A stretch of 7,926 nucleotides of DNA, taken from the NCBI GenBank assembly GCA_964544295.1, contig CAZJBJ010000157.1, positions 1 to 7,926 of the forward strand. Direction: 5' to 3'. The position numbers and the translations under genes are program-made. Numbering within the stretch: position 1 is the stretch's first letter; every line of letters begins with the position of its first letter. A model generated the notes under the pieces. The model saw only the letters and a program-made list of their open reading frames with translations. It was not told the origin of the DNA and ran no database searches. The DNA is from JAENVU01 sp964544295. Lineage in GTDB: Bacteria; Actinomycetota; Acidimicrobiia; IMCC26256; JAENVU01. Shown here in pieces: positions 1-6,334 of this stretch.

Positions 1-275
1 TGCGCGACGTCTCCGGGCGAGTCGCGGCGATGCCCGAGGAGACCGGACTGGGGGTCCTCGCGATCACCCACTACGCGCGGTTGCTCACGGAGTTGCGGCC
101 GGACCGGGTCCACGTGTTCATGGGTGGTCGGGTGGTCACCTCGGGTGGTCCCGAACTCGCCGACGAACTCGAGGCAGTGGGCTACGACGGTCTGGCCGAC
201 CGGCTGGGCTTCGCGGTGCCCGAGCCGATCACCACCGACGCCGCCGACGACCCCTTCGCCGATCCCGGTTTCTGA
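1..275 (+). CDS. sufC: SufC-type Fe-S assembly ABC ATPase, C-terminal part (cut by the window edge)
   Basis: The reading frame is open from the left edge (first full codon at 3) to a TGA at 273-275, giving 90 residues. The H-loop ITHY (in-window residues 21-24), the following VHVFMGGRVVTSGGPELADELE segment in parts (VHVF, GGRVV, SGGPELADEL) and a closing GYDGL are the usual end of SufC, the soluble ATPase of the SufBCD scaffold complex. The ITHY variant of the H-loop separates SufC from most transport ATPases. The Walker A, Q-loop, signature and Walker B motifs lie off the window. After the family's usual end there is an acidic tail of roughly 20-25 residues (ending DDPFADPGF). By hand alignment it matches the second SufC in this window (3489-4268) at about half of 51 aligned positions, so it is a clear paralogue rather than a recent copy. 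Its partners sufB and sufD probably lie to the left; that is inference. Confidence 0.88.
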   Translation, partial: RDVSGRVAAMPEETGLGVLAITHYARLLTELRPDRVHVFMGGRVVTSGGPELADELEAVGYDGLADRLGFAVPEPITTDAADDPFADPGF

Positions 276-317
276 TTCCGGCCGCTACCGCTGCCGCGGT
301 CGGTCGGAGGCCCGTGG

Positions 318-1343
318 TCAGGTGGCGGGCGCCGGGGCGGGTGCCGGAGCGGGCGCAGGTGCAGGTGGCGCGGCCGGGGCCGCGGTGGGCGGCGGACTCG
401 GGGCGATCGGCGAACTCGAGAGGATCTGGGCGGGCGTGCCACCGAAGACGTACACCGGGTCGCCGACCTTCACGAGCAACGGGTAGTACTCGGCGATGTG
501 CATGGGAATCCGCGCACAGCCGTGAGAGGCGGGGGTGACGGGAACGCTCGTGTACCCGTGCACGGCGATCCCGCCGTTGAAGTAGTACGGCTGGTAGAGC
601 TGACCCAGCGGGGACTTGTCCCACCCGAGGACGACGCGGGTGTAGGTGAACCGGCCGGACGGTGTGGTCGCGACTTCGCAGATGTGTCGCGTCGGGTTCA
701 CCCGCGGCGAGTTGTAGCAGTAGTGCTCGCCCGAGCCGGTGGAGGTCGTGGTGATGAGCTTCACCTGGTAGTCGGCGTAGAGCGTGAGCACCTGCTTGGT
801 CACGTCGAGTTCCGTGCGGTTCGGTTCGCCGTCCGCCTGGAGCGGGGTCGGGTACTGGAACGCGGTGAGGGCCATCGCTTCCGCCGGGCCGATCCGACCG
901 GTGCGCGGGAGTCCCTGGATCTTCTGGAGCGCCTGGACCGCGTAGGTGGTCGCCGAGCCGTAGTTGCCGTCGATCGGGCCCGGATCGAAGTGCAGGTCGG
1001 CGAGCCGCTGCTGGTAGGGCTGGACCACCGCGGGATCGGAACCCGACCCCAGCGTGCGGGTCAGGACCGGGAGCGTCGCGACGGCGGGCTGGGCCAGCGG
1101 CGGCCGCGTGGTCGTCGTGGTCGGGGGCAGCGTCGAGGTCGTGGACGACGACGTGGTCGACGCGACGCGCGCTGCGGCGGCGACGGCGGTGGGGTGGTCC
1201 GATTTCGCCGCGGCGACACCGATGCCGACGGCGGTACCGACGGCGACGGCACCGGCAATACTCGCGACCGCGACCTTGCGTCGGATCACACGGTGGTGAG
1301 CGCGCCGCTGGGCCCGGGTGGAATCGGGGGTGATGGTGTCCAT
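318..1343 (-). CDS. L,D-transpeptidase with N-terminal peptidoglycan-binding domain
   Basis: This 341-residue protein should cross-link peptidoglycan (3-3 links) or attach proteins to it outside the membrane. Residues 1-23 are basic, 24-46 form a hydrophobic signal or anchor helix, and 62-80 are a Thr/Ser/Pro linker. Residues about 96-162 are a PG_binding_1 domain (IDGNYGS at 124-130). The YkuD catalytic domain spans about 180-302, with H262 and the SHGC motif S273-H274-G275-C276 followed by R278, the expected catalytic cysteine signature. Residues 313-341 are a Pro-Ala tail. The ATG at 1343 was chosen because AGGAG lies 4 nt upstream and a basic n-region follows; the open frame runs 57 codons further up but that part has no RBS and no domain. 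It faces the + strand sufC end across 42 nt. The domain order is common in Actinomycetota; the physiological donor is not predictable. Confidence 0.93.
   Translation of the reverse strand: MDTITPDSTRAQRRAHHRVIRRKVAVASIAGAVAVGTAVGIGVAAAKSDHPTAVAAAARVASTTSSSTTSTLPPTTTTTRPPLAQPAVATLPVLTRTLGSGSDPAVVQPYQQRLADLHFDPGPIDGNYGSATTYAVQALQKIQGLPRTGRIGPAEAMALTAFQYPTPLQADGEPNRTELDVTKQVLTLYADYQVKLITTTSTGSGEHYCYNSPRVNPTRHICEVATTPSGRFTYTRVVLGWDKSPLGQLYQPYYFNGGIAVHGYTSVPVTPASHGCARIPMHIAEYYPLLVKVGDPVYVFGGTPAQILSSSPIAPSPPPTAAPAAPPAPAPAPAPAPAPAT
321..362 (-). repeat. Degenerate short tandem repeat encoding a Pro-Ala tail
   Basis: The last codons of the L,D-transpeptidase alternate Pro and Ala (residues 328-340), encoded by near-repeats of GGNGCN on the + strand. 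Low-complexity tails of this kind change length easily by slippage. It lies outside the catalytic domain and is probably a flexible extension in the cell wall; no specific function can be read from it. Confidence 0.7.
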
Positions 1344-1347
1344 GAGG

Positions 1348-1352
1348 CTCCT
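1348..1352 (-). promoter_or_regulatory. Ribosome binding site of the L,D-transpeptidase
   Basis: AGGAG on the - strand, 4 nt before the ATG at 1343. It decides the start against longer in-frame options. A TACCAT hexamer (- strand, 1365-1370) could be a -10 element, but no fitting -35 was found. Confidence 0.6.
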
Positions 1353-1395
1353 GGGGGAACATTCATGGTACTTCGACGCATTCCCGGGGCCGGGG

Positions 1396-1412
1396 ACCCG
1401 ACGGTATCGGGT
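1396..1412 (-). other. Small inverted repeat between the 64-codon gene and the L,D-transpeptidase
   Basis: ACCCGA and TCGGGT are perfect 6-bp arms around a 5-nt loop, starting 31 nt after the stop of the 64-codon gene and 53 nt before the transpeptidase start. It could be a weak terminator stem or an operator. No run of T follows it, so its role is open, and in GC-rich sequence such a short repeat can arise by chance. Confidence 0.3.
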
Positions 1413-1443
1413 TCGGCGGCGGGTTGATGCCGGTCGGTCGCGC

Positions 1444-1638
1444 TCAGGCGGTGGGCTGGCGCTCTTCCTCGAGGAGCTTGGCAATCGCCCGGTCCGACGA
1501 GTTGACGACGGCAAGTCGCAGATCCAGGAGGAAGTCGACGACTTCGGCTCCCGCCACGAGGTCCCGCGCGCCGAAGCGTTCGAGCGCCTGGTCGATCGTC
1601 ATCACCAAGTCGGGCGTCACGGTCGGTTCGTCGGTCAT
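1444..1638 (-). CDS. Hypothetical 64-residue acidic protein
   Basis: I do not recognise this protein. The ATG at 1638 has a strong Shine-Dalgarno sequence, AAGGGAG, 4 nt upstream, the best in the window, which is the main reason to call it real. The frame is open upstream to 1812, but that would run into sufU, so the internal ATG is preferred. The 64 residues have no cysteine, no signal peptide and no membrane segment. A short polar start (MTDEPTVTPD) is followed by a likely helical body: residues 11-24 (LVMTIDQALERFGA) and 28-47, rich in Leu, Val, Asp and Ala, and an acidic helical end (AIAKLLEEER). This looks like a small cytoplasmic helical bundle or an oligomerising protein. It is separated from sufU by 110 nt and a probable terminator, so it is likely its own transcription unit. 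The usual occupant after sufU in many actinobacteria, sufT, is not here and this protein does not resemble it. Confidence 0.72.
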   Translation of the reverse strand: MTDEPTVTPDLVMTIDQALERFGARDLVAGAEVVDFLLDLRLAVVNSSDRAIAKLLEEERQPTA

Positions 1639-1642
1639 GCCG

Positions 1643-1649
1643 CTCCCTT
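1643..1649 (-). promoter_or_regulatory. Strong ribosome binding site of the 64-codon gene
   Basis: AAGGGAG on the - strand, 4 nt before the ATG at 1638. It fixes the start of this small gene. Confidence 0.7.
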
Positions 1650-1716
1650 CGAGTGGAACACCGAGCGTACCCGGCGCGCACTCCCCAATATGGTCAAGTT
1701 CCGTGTCGAGCGCGTG

Positions 1717-1742
1717 AAAAGGCCCCGATGACTCGTTCGGCC
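1717..1742 (-). terminator. Probable factor-independent terminator of the sufC-sufS-sufU operon
   Basis: Six bases after the sufU stop, the - strand reads GGCCGA, an 8-nt loop, TCGG, a GG bulge, CC, then TTTT. The stem is 6 bp with a 2-nt bulge on the 3' side, directly followed by four T. It lies in the right place to end the suf transcript. The bulge and short T run make it only moderately convincing. Confidence 0.42.
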
Positions 1743-1748
1743 CATGGA

Positions 1749-2234
1749 TCAGTCGCCGGCGTCGATCTCGTCGAGCCCCTGGGCCAGCGTGTTCCACGCC
1801 AGCGTGGCGCATTTGATCCGCACCGGAAACTTCACGACCCCCTGCAGCGCCTCGAGGTCCCCGAGGCGCACGCCGGCGAGTTCGTCGGCCGACGCATCGA
1901 CGTCATCGGCGTCGCCACCGATCTTCGACTCGTGAATGCTCATGAGGGCTTTGAACGCCCGGATCAAGGTGCGGGCCTCGGCGACCGGCTTGCCTTTGAC
2001 CGCCGCACTCATCATCGACGTCGACGCCTGACTGATCGAACAGCCTTGCCCGGAGATCTTGAGGTCGGTCACGGTGCCGTCTGCCACGTCGAGGTACAGC
2101 ACGACCTCGTCGCCGCACAGCGGATTGAAGCCCTCGACGCGATGCGCCGGCGGAACGGGGAGTTCTCCGCGGTTACGCGGCGCGCGGTAGTGATCGAGGA
2201 TGATCTCGCGGTAGAGGTCTTCGAGTCCGGCCAT
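1749..2234 (-). CDS. sufU: SufU, zinc-dependent sulfur acceptor for SufS
   Basis: SufU accepts persulfide sulfur from SufS and passes it to the SufBCD scaffold; in Gram-positive bacteria it replaces SufE. The 161 residues begin with the family start (LEDLYREIILDHYRAPRN). The zinc ligands are all present: C40 and D42 in NPLCGDE, C65 in GQGCSIS, and C142 in IKCATLAW. These correspond to C41, D43, C66 and C128 of the B. subtilis protein. The spacing between the second and third cysteine is about 15 residues longer than in B. subtilis, owing to an acidic insert near 105-120 (DADDVDASADEL). The ATG at 2234 lies 25 nt after the sufS stop, with AGGA 9 nt upstream. It is the third gene of the sufC-sufS-sufU operon. 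The complete ligand set and the neighbouring SufS make the call firm; a scaffold-type IscU is unlikely because of the long insert before the last cysteine. Confidence 0.96.
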   Translation of the reverse strand: MAGLEDLYREIILDHYRAPRNRGELPVPPAHRVEGFNPLCGDEVVLYLDVADGTVTDLKISGQGCSISQASTSMMSAAVKGKPVAEARTLIRAFKALMSIHESKIGGDADDVDASADELAGVRLGDLEALQGVVKFPVRIKCATLAWNTLAQGLDEIDAGD

Positions 2235-2259
2235 TGGTCGCGATCCTAGGTGGGTGGGT

Positions 2260-3492
2260 TCAGATGCAGAAGAACTTCTCGGCCTTGACCAGGCCCTCGA
2301 CCAACGCGTCGACGTCGGCCTCGTCGTTGTAGACGTAGAGCGATGCCCGGCTGGTTGCCGGGATCTGCAGCACTTTCATCAGCGGTTTGGCGCAGTGGTG
2401 TCCGGCCCGGACGCAGACGGCTTCTTCGTCGAGCACCTGTGAGACGTCGTGGGCGTGGATGTCGGGGAACAGGAACGAGATGACGCCGCCCCGGTCTTCG
2501 ACCGTGGAAGGTCCGTACACCGTGAGCCGGTCACCGAAGCGGTCGGCCAGCGCGTCGAGTGCGTAGCGGGTCAGCAACTGCTCGTGCTGGTGCACGGAGT
2601 CCATGCCGAGCGCCTCGAGGTAGTCGATCGCCGCACCCCAGCCGACGGCTTCGGTGATGGCCGGCGTTCCCGCTTCGAACTTCCACGGCAGCTCGTTGGT
2701 GGTGAAGCCGTCCTTGCGGACGTCGCGGATCATCTCGCCGCCCCCGAGGAAGGGGGGCATGGTCTCCAGGAGTTCGCGACGGCCCCAGAGCGCGCCGATG
2801 CCCGAAGGTCCGAGCATCTTGTGCGCGGTGATCGCCACGAAATCGGCGTCCCAGGCCTGCACGTCGATGCTCAGGTGCGGTGCGGCCTGGGACGCGTCGA
2901 CGAGCACGGCCGCGCCGGCGGCACGAGCCGCGGCGACGAGGGCCGGGATGTCGTTGACGGTCCCGAGCACATTGGACATGGCGGTCACCGCGAGGAGCGT
3001 GGCGCCCTGGAGGAGTTGATCGAGCGATCCGAGGTCGAGGCGGTAGTCGGCGTCGATCGGGATCCAGCGCAGTTCGATACCGACCTCGGCGGCCAGCATG
3101 TGCCACGGCACGATGTTGGCGTGATGCTCCATCTCGGTGAGCACGACCACGTCGCCGGCGTGCAGGTTCGCGCGACCCCAGGAGTACGCGACGAGGTTGA
3201 TCGCCTCGGTGGCGTTCCGCGTGAAGATCAGCTCCGCGGCGTCGCCGGCACCGATGAAGGTGGCGACCTTGCGGCGGGCGGCCTCGAAGGCGGCGGTCGC
3301 TTCCTCGGCGATGGCGTACACGCCGCGGTGCACGTTCGCGTAGCGGTGGGTCATCAACTCGTCCATCGCGGCCATGACCGACATCGGCTTCTGCGCACTC
3401 GACGCGCTGTCCAGGTAGACGACCCGGTGACCGTTGCGGGTCTCGGTGAGGATCGGGAAGTCGGCCTGGATCCGGGCGACGTCGAGGCTCAT
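2260..3492 (-). CDS. sufS: SufS, group II cysteine desulfurase
   Basis: SufS is a cytoplasmic PLP enzyme that turns cysteine into alanine and holds the sulfur as a persulfide for Fe-S cluster building. The 410 residues match the family from end to end. Visible active-site residues are H124 (EMEHHAN), D199 and Q202 (VDASQAAPH), the PLP lysine K225 (TAHKMLGPSGIG), the persulfide cysteine C367 (RAGHHCAKPLM) and R382 (TSRASLYVYN). H348 in IHAHDV lies where the B. subtilis enzyme has the histidine (H342) that takes zinc from SufU, which supports a SufU partner as found next door. It starts inside the sufC stop codon (ATGA, 3489-3492), so translation is probably coupled. The protein ends in KFFCI, with an extra cysteine one residue from the end. 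EgtE, a related class V aminotransferase-fold lyase, is excluded by the intact C367 loop. Confidence 0.97.
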   Translation of the reverse strand: MSLDVARIQADFPILTETRNGHRVVYLDSASSAQKPMSVMAAMDELMTHRYANVHRGVYAIAEEATAAFEAARRKVATFIGAGDAAELIFTRNATEAINLVAYSWGRANLHAGDVVVLTEMEHHANIVPWHMLAAEVGIELRWIPIDADYRLDLGSLDQLLQGATLLAVTAMSNVLGTVNDIPALVAAARAAGAAVLVDASQAAPHLSIDVQAWDADFVAITAHKMLGPSGIGALWGRRELLETMPPFLGGGEMIRDVRKDGFTTNELPWKFEAGTPAITEAVGWGAAIDYLEALGMDSVHQHEQLLTRYALDALADRFGDRLTVYGPSTVEDRGGVISFLFPDIHAHDVSQVLDEEAVCVRAGHHCAKPLMKVLQIPATSRASLYVYNDEADVDALVEGLVKAEKFFCI

Positions 3493-4268
3493 GGGGTGGC
3501 CGCGGCGACGCGGAAACTGTCGAAGCCGTCGCGTTCGAGCTGCGCCGCGAGTTCGAGCCCGCCCGATTGCACGATGCGACCGTCGATGAGGATGTGCACG
3601 ACGTCCGGGGTCAGGTGATCGAGGATCCGCTGGTAGTGCGTGATCAGGAGGATGCCCATCTCCGGGCGTGCCTCCCGCACGACGTTGATGCCTTCGGCCA
3701 CCACGCGCAGCGCGTCGATGTCGAGCCCGGAATCGGTCTCGTCGAGCACCGCGAACTCGGGTTCCATCATCGCCATCTGCAGGATCTCGTTGCGCTTGCG
3801 CTCGCCACCCGAGAAGCCCTCGTTGAGATAGCGCTGGGTGAACTGGTCGTCCATGCCGAGGCGCTTGGTCCAGTCCATGAGGGCCATCCGGATCTCGAGG
3901 ATCGAGAGATCGGCGATGCCCTTGCGCACGGCGAGCGCCTGGCGCAGGAAGTTGAGGACGCTCACCCCGGAGATGGCCTCGGGGTGTTGGAACCCGAGGA
4001 ACAGTCCCCGGGCGGCCCGCTCGTCGGTGGGGAGGTCGGTGATGTCCTCGCCGAGGAACCGGAAGCGACCGCCGGTCACTGTGTACGCCGGGTTGGCGAG
4101 CAGGGTGTTGGCCAGCGTGGACTTGCCCGATCCGTTCGGACCCATCAGCGCGTGGACCTCGCCGGCACCGACCTCGAGGTCGAGTCCGCGCAGGATCGGG
4201 TTGCCGTCGGCCTCGACCGAGAGGTGCTCGATCTGGAGTGCGGGGGAGGGCGTATTCACGGTGTCCAT
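3489..4268 (-). CDS. sufC: SufC, ATPase of the SufBCD Fe-S scaffold (complete, second copy)
   Basis: This 259-residue ATPase drives the SufBCD complex that assembles Fe-S clusters in the cytoplasm. Motifs in order are Walker A GPNGSGKST (43-51), Q-loop Q94 in GFQHPEAI, signature SGGERKR (153-159), Walker B with D176-E177 in VLDETDSGLD, and H-loop H211 in ITHY. ETDSGLD and ITHY are hallmarks of SufC. It has no membrane partner nearby. It opens the sufC-sufS-sufU operon and overlaps sufS by 4 nt. There is no sufB or sufD beside it, which is unusual, and a different SufC ends at position 275. The ATG at 4268 has no Shine-Dalgarno sequence upstream; a palindrome ends 8 nt before it. A GTG four codons in is an alternative start that would change little. 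Whether this or the other copy serves SufBD cannot be told from this window. Confidence 0.95.
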   Translation of the reverse strand: MDTVNTPSPALQIEHLSVEADGNPILRGLDLEVGAGEVHALMGPNGSGKSTLANTLLANPAYTVTGGRFRFLGEDITDLPTDERAARGLFLGFQHPEAISGVSVLNFLRQALAVRKGIADLSILEIRMALMDWTKRLGMDDQFTQRYLNEGFSGGERKRNEILQMAMMEPEFAVLDETDSGLDIDALRVVAEGINVVREARPEMGILLITHYQRILDHLTPDVVHILIDGRIVQSGGLELAAQLERDGFDSFRVAAATP

Positions 4269-4275
4269 GGTAATA

Positions 4276-4293
4276 CCACTACCGGCGTAGTGG
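4276..4293. promoter_or_regulatory. Perfect palindrome just upstream of the suf operon start
   Basis: CCACTAC-CGGC-GTAGTGG has perfect 7-bp arms around 4 nt, ending 7 nt before the sufC ATG and 22 nt after the metalloprotease stop. Its position fits an operator for a suf regulator (Rrf2-type IscR or ArsR-type SufR), or an RNA hairpin hiding the start codon. It could also be the stem of a terminator for the metalloprotease gene, but no T run follows. A TATTAC with an upstream TG (TGGTATTAC) overlaps its - strand end and resembles an extended -10, although it sits too close to the ATG. Confidence 0.45.
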
Positions 4294-4315
4294 AAACTCG
4301 GGCGGCGGGTTTCGC

Positions 4316-5317
4316 TCAGCCCGGTGGGGACCGCAGGAGCTCGGTGCCGTCGGTCCAGAGATCGGGGTTGGTGATCGGGATCGACGGTTCGGTCGTCAGG
4401 TCAGCGGTGCAGGGGCGGTACGCCTGGAGCCCGCGGGCACAGAAGTAGTAGCGGCCGCTGTTCGACGCTCGGACCAACTCGACGTCGACCGGCGCACACG
4501 TGGCACCGGTCGTGGCGGTCGTGCTCAGCCGGCTCACGACCTGGCTGCGGTCGAGGCCCGGGGTCAGGCGGGGGTCGTAGAGGACCGACGCCAGGCGCGT
4601 GTCCAACGGGGTCGGAGACCAGCGCACCGAGCGTCCGTCGGCCGACGAGCCGTTCATCAGGCTGGAGTCGCAGGTCGAGTGCTGGAGGCCCAGCGCGTGG
4701 CCGAGTTCGTGGCCGATCGTGCGATTGCGCGCCACCTGGATGTCGTCGCTCGCAATCACGACGATGGCCGAATCGATCGTGCCGCGTCGACCAGGAGCGA
4801 AGGCGACCCGGGTCAGGCCGACCGCGTTGGTGTCGACGGTCGCGACGCCGAGCTCAGTCGCGAACGTCGGCTGGGGCACGAAGCGGATCACGATGTCGCC
4901 CGGTCCACCGGTGAGGGTGATCCGCAACCCGGTGATCATCCCCCAACTGGTCGCCGCCGCCGCCAGGCGGCGGAGGTCCTCCTCCGTCGGTGCACCCAGC
5001 ACCTGGACCCGAGGGTCGCGGGTCCATCGCTGCAGGACCGACCGGCGGGCACCGACGGCGGCCGGCGTCAGCGCGACCTGCAGGAACGCGTCGTACTCCT
5101 CCGGCGTGAGCGCGATCGGCGTCCGGTCGATCTGACGGCCGAGTACCTCGGTGCCGTCCGCGACCGTGGCGGCGTGATTGGCACTGGCCCCGGAGGGACG
5201 CGGGCTCGGCGTCGCCGACGATCCCGAGGTACCGCACGCGGTCACGACGACGACGAGACCCACGAGCACCGTCGGCGCGAGCGCGCGCGTCGATCGCTGC
5301 TTCCCACGCCTCGCCAC
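4316..5317 (-). CDS. Secreted lipoprotein metalloprotease, matrixin-like (HExxHxxGxxH)
   Basis: This is probably a zinc protease anchored to the outer face of the membrane. Residues 1-12 are basic, 13-27 hydrophobic, and VTAC ends in the lipid-accepting cysteine C28. A Ser/Pro/Ala linker covers about 29-48. The zinc site HELGHALGLQH has H203, E204, H207 and H213, and SLMNG with M221 eight residues later is the Met-turn of metzincins; the spacing resembles matrixins. Cysteines C216, C274, C293 and C303 may form two disulfides, fitting an exported protein. Residues 65-130 and the 110-residue C-terminal part match nothing I recognise. The start is a GTG at 5317 with no Shine-Dalgarno sequence; a promoter-like pair just upstream suggests a leaderless mRNA. 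The gene lies between the egt and suf operons in the same direction, 39 nt after egtD. Substrate unknown. Function as a protease is firm, family placement less so. Confidence 0.85.
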   Translation of the reverse strand: MARRGKQRSTRALAPTVLVGLVVVVTACGTSGSSATPSPRPSGASANHAATVADGTEVLGRQIDRTPIALTPEEYDAFLQVALTPAAVGARRSVLQRWTRDPRVQVLGAPTEEDLRRLAAAATSWGMITGLRITLTGGPGDIVIRFVPQPTFATELGVATVDTNAVGLTRVAFAPGRRGTIDSAIVVIASDDIQVARNRTIGHELGHALGLQHSTCDSSLMNGSSADGRSVRWSPTPLDTRLASVLYDPRLTPGLDRSQVVSRLSTTATTGATCAPVDVELVRASNSGRYYFCARGLQAYRPCTADLTTEPSIPITNPDLWTDGTELLRSPPG

Positions 5318-5323
5318 GTCTGC

Positions 5324-5352
5324 AGGGTACTGGTCCGGGACCGCGGTGCGAA
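5324..5352 (-). promoter_or_regulatory. Probable sigma-70-type promoter giving a leaderless mRNA for the metalloprotease
   Basis: On the - strand, TTCGCA (5347-5352) and TACCCT (5324-5329) are separated by 17 nt, with 4 of 6 matches to TTGACA and the TANNNT pattern at -10. The GTG start follows 6 nt after the -10, which places the expected transcription start on the start codon itself. No Shine-Dalgarno sequence lies in between. Leaderless genes with TANNNT in this position are common in Actinomycetota. Confidence 0.5.
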
Positions 5353-5356
5353 CCGC

Positions 5357-6334
5357 TCAGCGGCGGCGGGCCAGGGACAGGGCGAAGTCCGACGAGGGGT
5401 CGGTCCACCACTGTTCGAGCTCGAATCCGGCCGCATCGAGTTCATCAGCGACGCGCTCGCGGCGGAACTTCGCGCTGATCTCGGTGCGCATCTCCTCGCC
5501 GGCGGCGAACTCGGCCACGAGATCGAGTGCCGGGACGGGAACCGTCAGCGCACGCGTCGCCCGGAGGCGCATCTCGATCCACTCGTCGGTCGCGTTCCAG
5601 ATCGCGACGTGCTCGAAGTCGTCGAGGTCGAAGTTCGCGCCGAGTTCCCGGTTCAGCACCGCCAGCACGTTCCGGTTGAACGCGGCGGTGACCCCGGCCG
5701 CATCGTCGTAGGCCCGGACCAGTCGATCAGCATCCTTCACGAGGTCGGTACCGAGCAGGAGGGACTCGCCCGGATCGAGGGTGAGCGCCAGGCTCGCGAG
5801 GAACTCGGCGCGAGCCGCCGGTTCGAAGTTGCCGATGGTGCCGCCGAGGAACGCGACCAACCGGCGCCCGTCCCGAGGGATGCAGTCGAGATGCTGTTCG
5901 AAATCGCCGACGACCGCGTGGACGTCCACCCCCGGGTATTCGGTGGCGACGGCCGCGGCCGCCTCCCGGAGCGTGGTGGCCGACACGTCGAAGGGGACGA
6001 ACGTCCGCAACGAGTCGGCACGGCGAAACGTGTCCAGCAGGATCCGGGTCTTCTCCGACGTGCCCGACCCCAGTTCCACCAGCGTGTCGGCACCGCTGAT
6101 GGTGGCGATGTCGTTCGCCCGTTCGAGCAGGATCGATCGTTCGGTACGAGTGGGGTAGTACTCCGGGAGCCGGGTGATCGCGTCGAACAACTCGGAGCCG
6201 CGGTCGTCGTAGAACCATTTCGGCGGGAGCACCTTCGGCGTGGCCGTGAGGCCGACGCGGGCGTCGCGGTGCAGCGCGTGGGCGAAGTAGTCGGTGCCGA
6301 GATGATCGTCGATTCGTACCGCGGTGGGGGTCAT
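5357..6334 (-). CDS. egtD: EgtD, histidine N-alpha-methyltransferase of ergothioneine synthesis
   Basis: EgtD adds three methyl groups from S-adenosylmethionine to the alpha-amino group of histidine, giving hercynine. The 325 residues are close to the 321 of the M. smegmatis enzyme and hold the expected pieces: KWFYDDRGSELFD (39-51), YYPTRTE (59-65), the SAM loop ELGSGTSEKTR (87-97), D116 in PFDVS, GGTIGNF (164-170) and RTEISAKF (283-290). With a constant shift of 3 residues, all histidine-pocket residues known from M. smegmatis are present: Y59, N169, Y209, M255, E285 and S287, which speaks for histidine as substrate. The ATG at 6334 overlaps the egtC stop (ATGA) and has AAGGA 5 nt upstream. 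It is the last gene of the egt operon in this window. A transcript could continue into the metalloprotease, but that gene appears to have its own promoter. Confidence 0.97.
   Translation of the reverse strand: MTPTAVRIDDHLGTDYFAHALHRDARVGLTATPKVLPPKWFYDDRGSELFDAITRLPEYYPTRTERSILLERANDIATISGADTLVELGSGTSEKTRILLDTFRRADSLRTFVPFDVSATTLREAAAAVATEYPGVDVHAVVGDFEQHLDCIPRDGRRLVAFLGGTIGNFEPAARAEFLASLALTLDPGESLLLGTDLVKDADRLVRAYDDAAGVTAAFNRNVLAVLNRELGANFDLDDFEHVAIWNATDEWIEMRLRATRALTVPVPALDLVAEFAAGEEMRTEISAKFRRERVADELDAAGFELEQWWTDPSSDFALSLARRR

Noticed and set aside
276..317. A possible bidirectional terminator between the converging sufC and L,D-transpeptidase genes.
   Set aside because: The gap is GC-rich, but I found no stem of more than a few bp and no T run on either strand.
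498..1427. Open frames on both strands overlapping the L,D-transpeptidase (+ 498-1427 and - 229-1362).
   Set aside because: Both are low-complexity Arg/Gly-rich frames; only the - strand frame 318-1343 contains the domain motifs.
1664..1697. TTGACC (1692-1697) and TACGCT (1664-1669) on the - strand as a promoter for the 64-codon gene.
   Set aside because: The two hexamers are 22 nt apart, too far for a normal sigma-70-type promoter, and each alone is weak evidence.
2449..3618. A 389-codon open frame on the + strand, antisense to sufS and the end of sufC.
   Set aside because: No recognisable motif, composition of a shadow frame, and the opposite strand encodes a complete SufS with all catalytic residues.
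3567..4448. A 293-codon open frame on the + strand, antisense to sufC.
   Set aside because: Same reason: it runs past the sufC start into the metalloprotease and has no domain.
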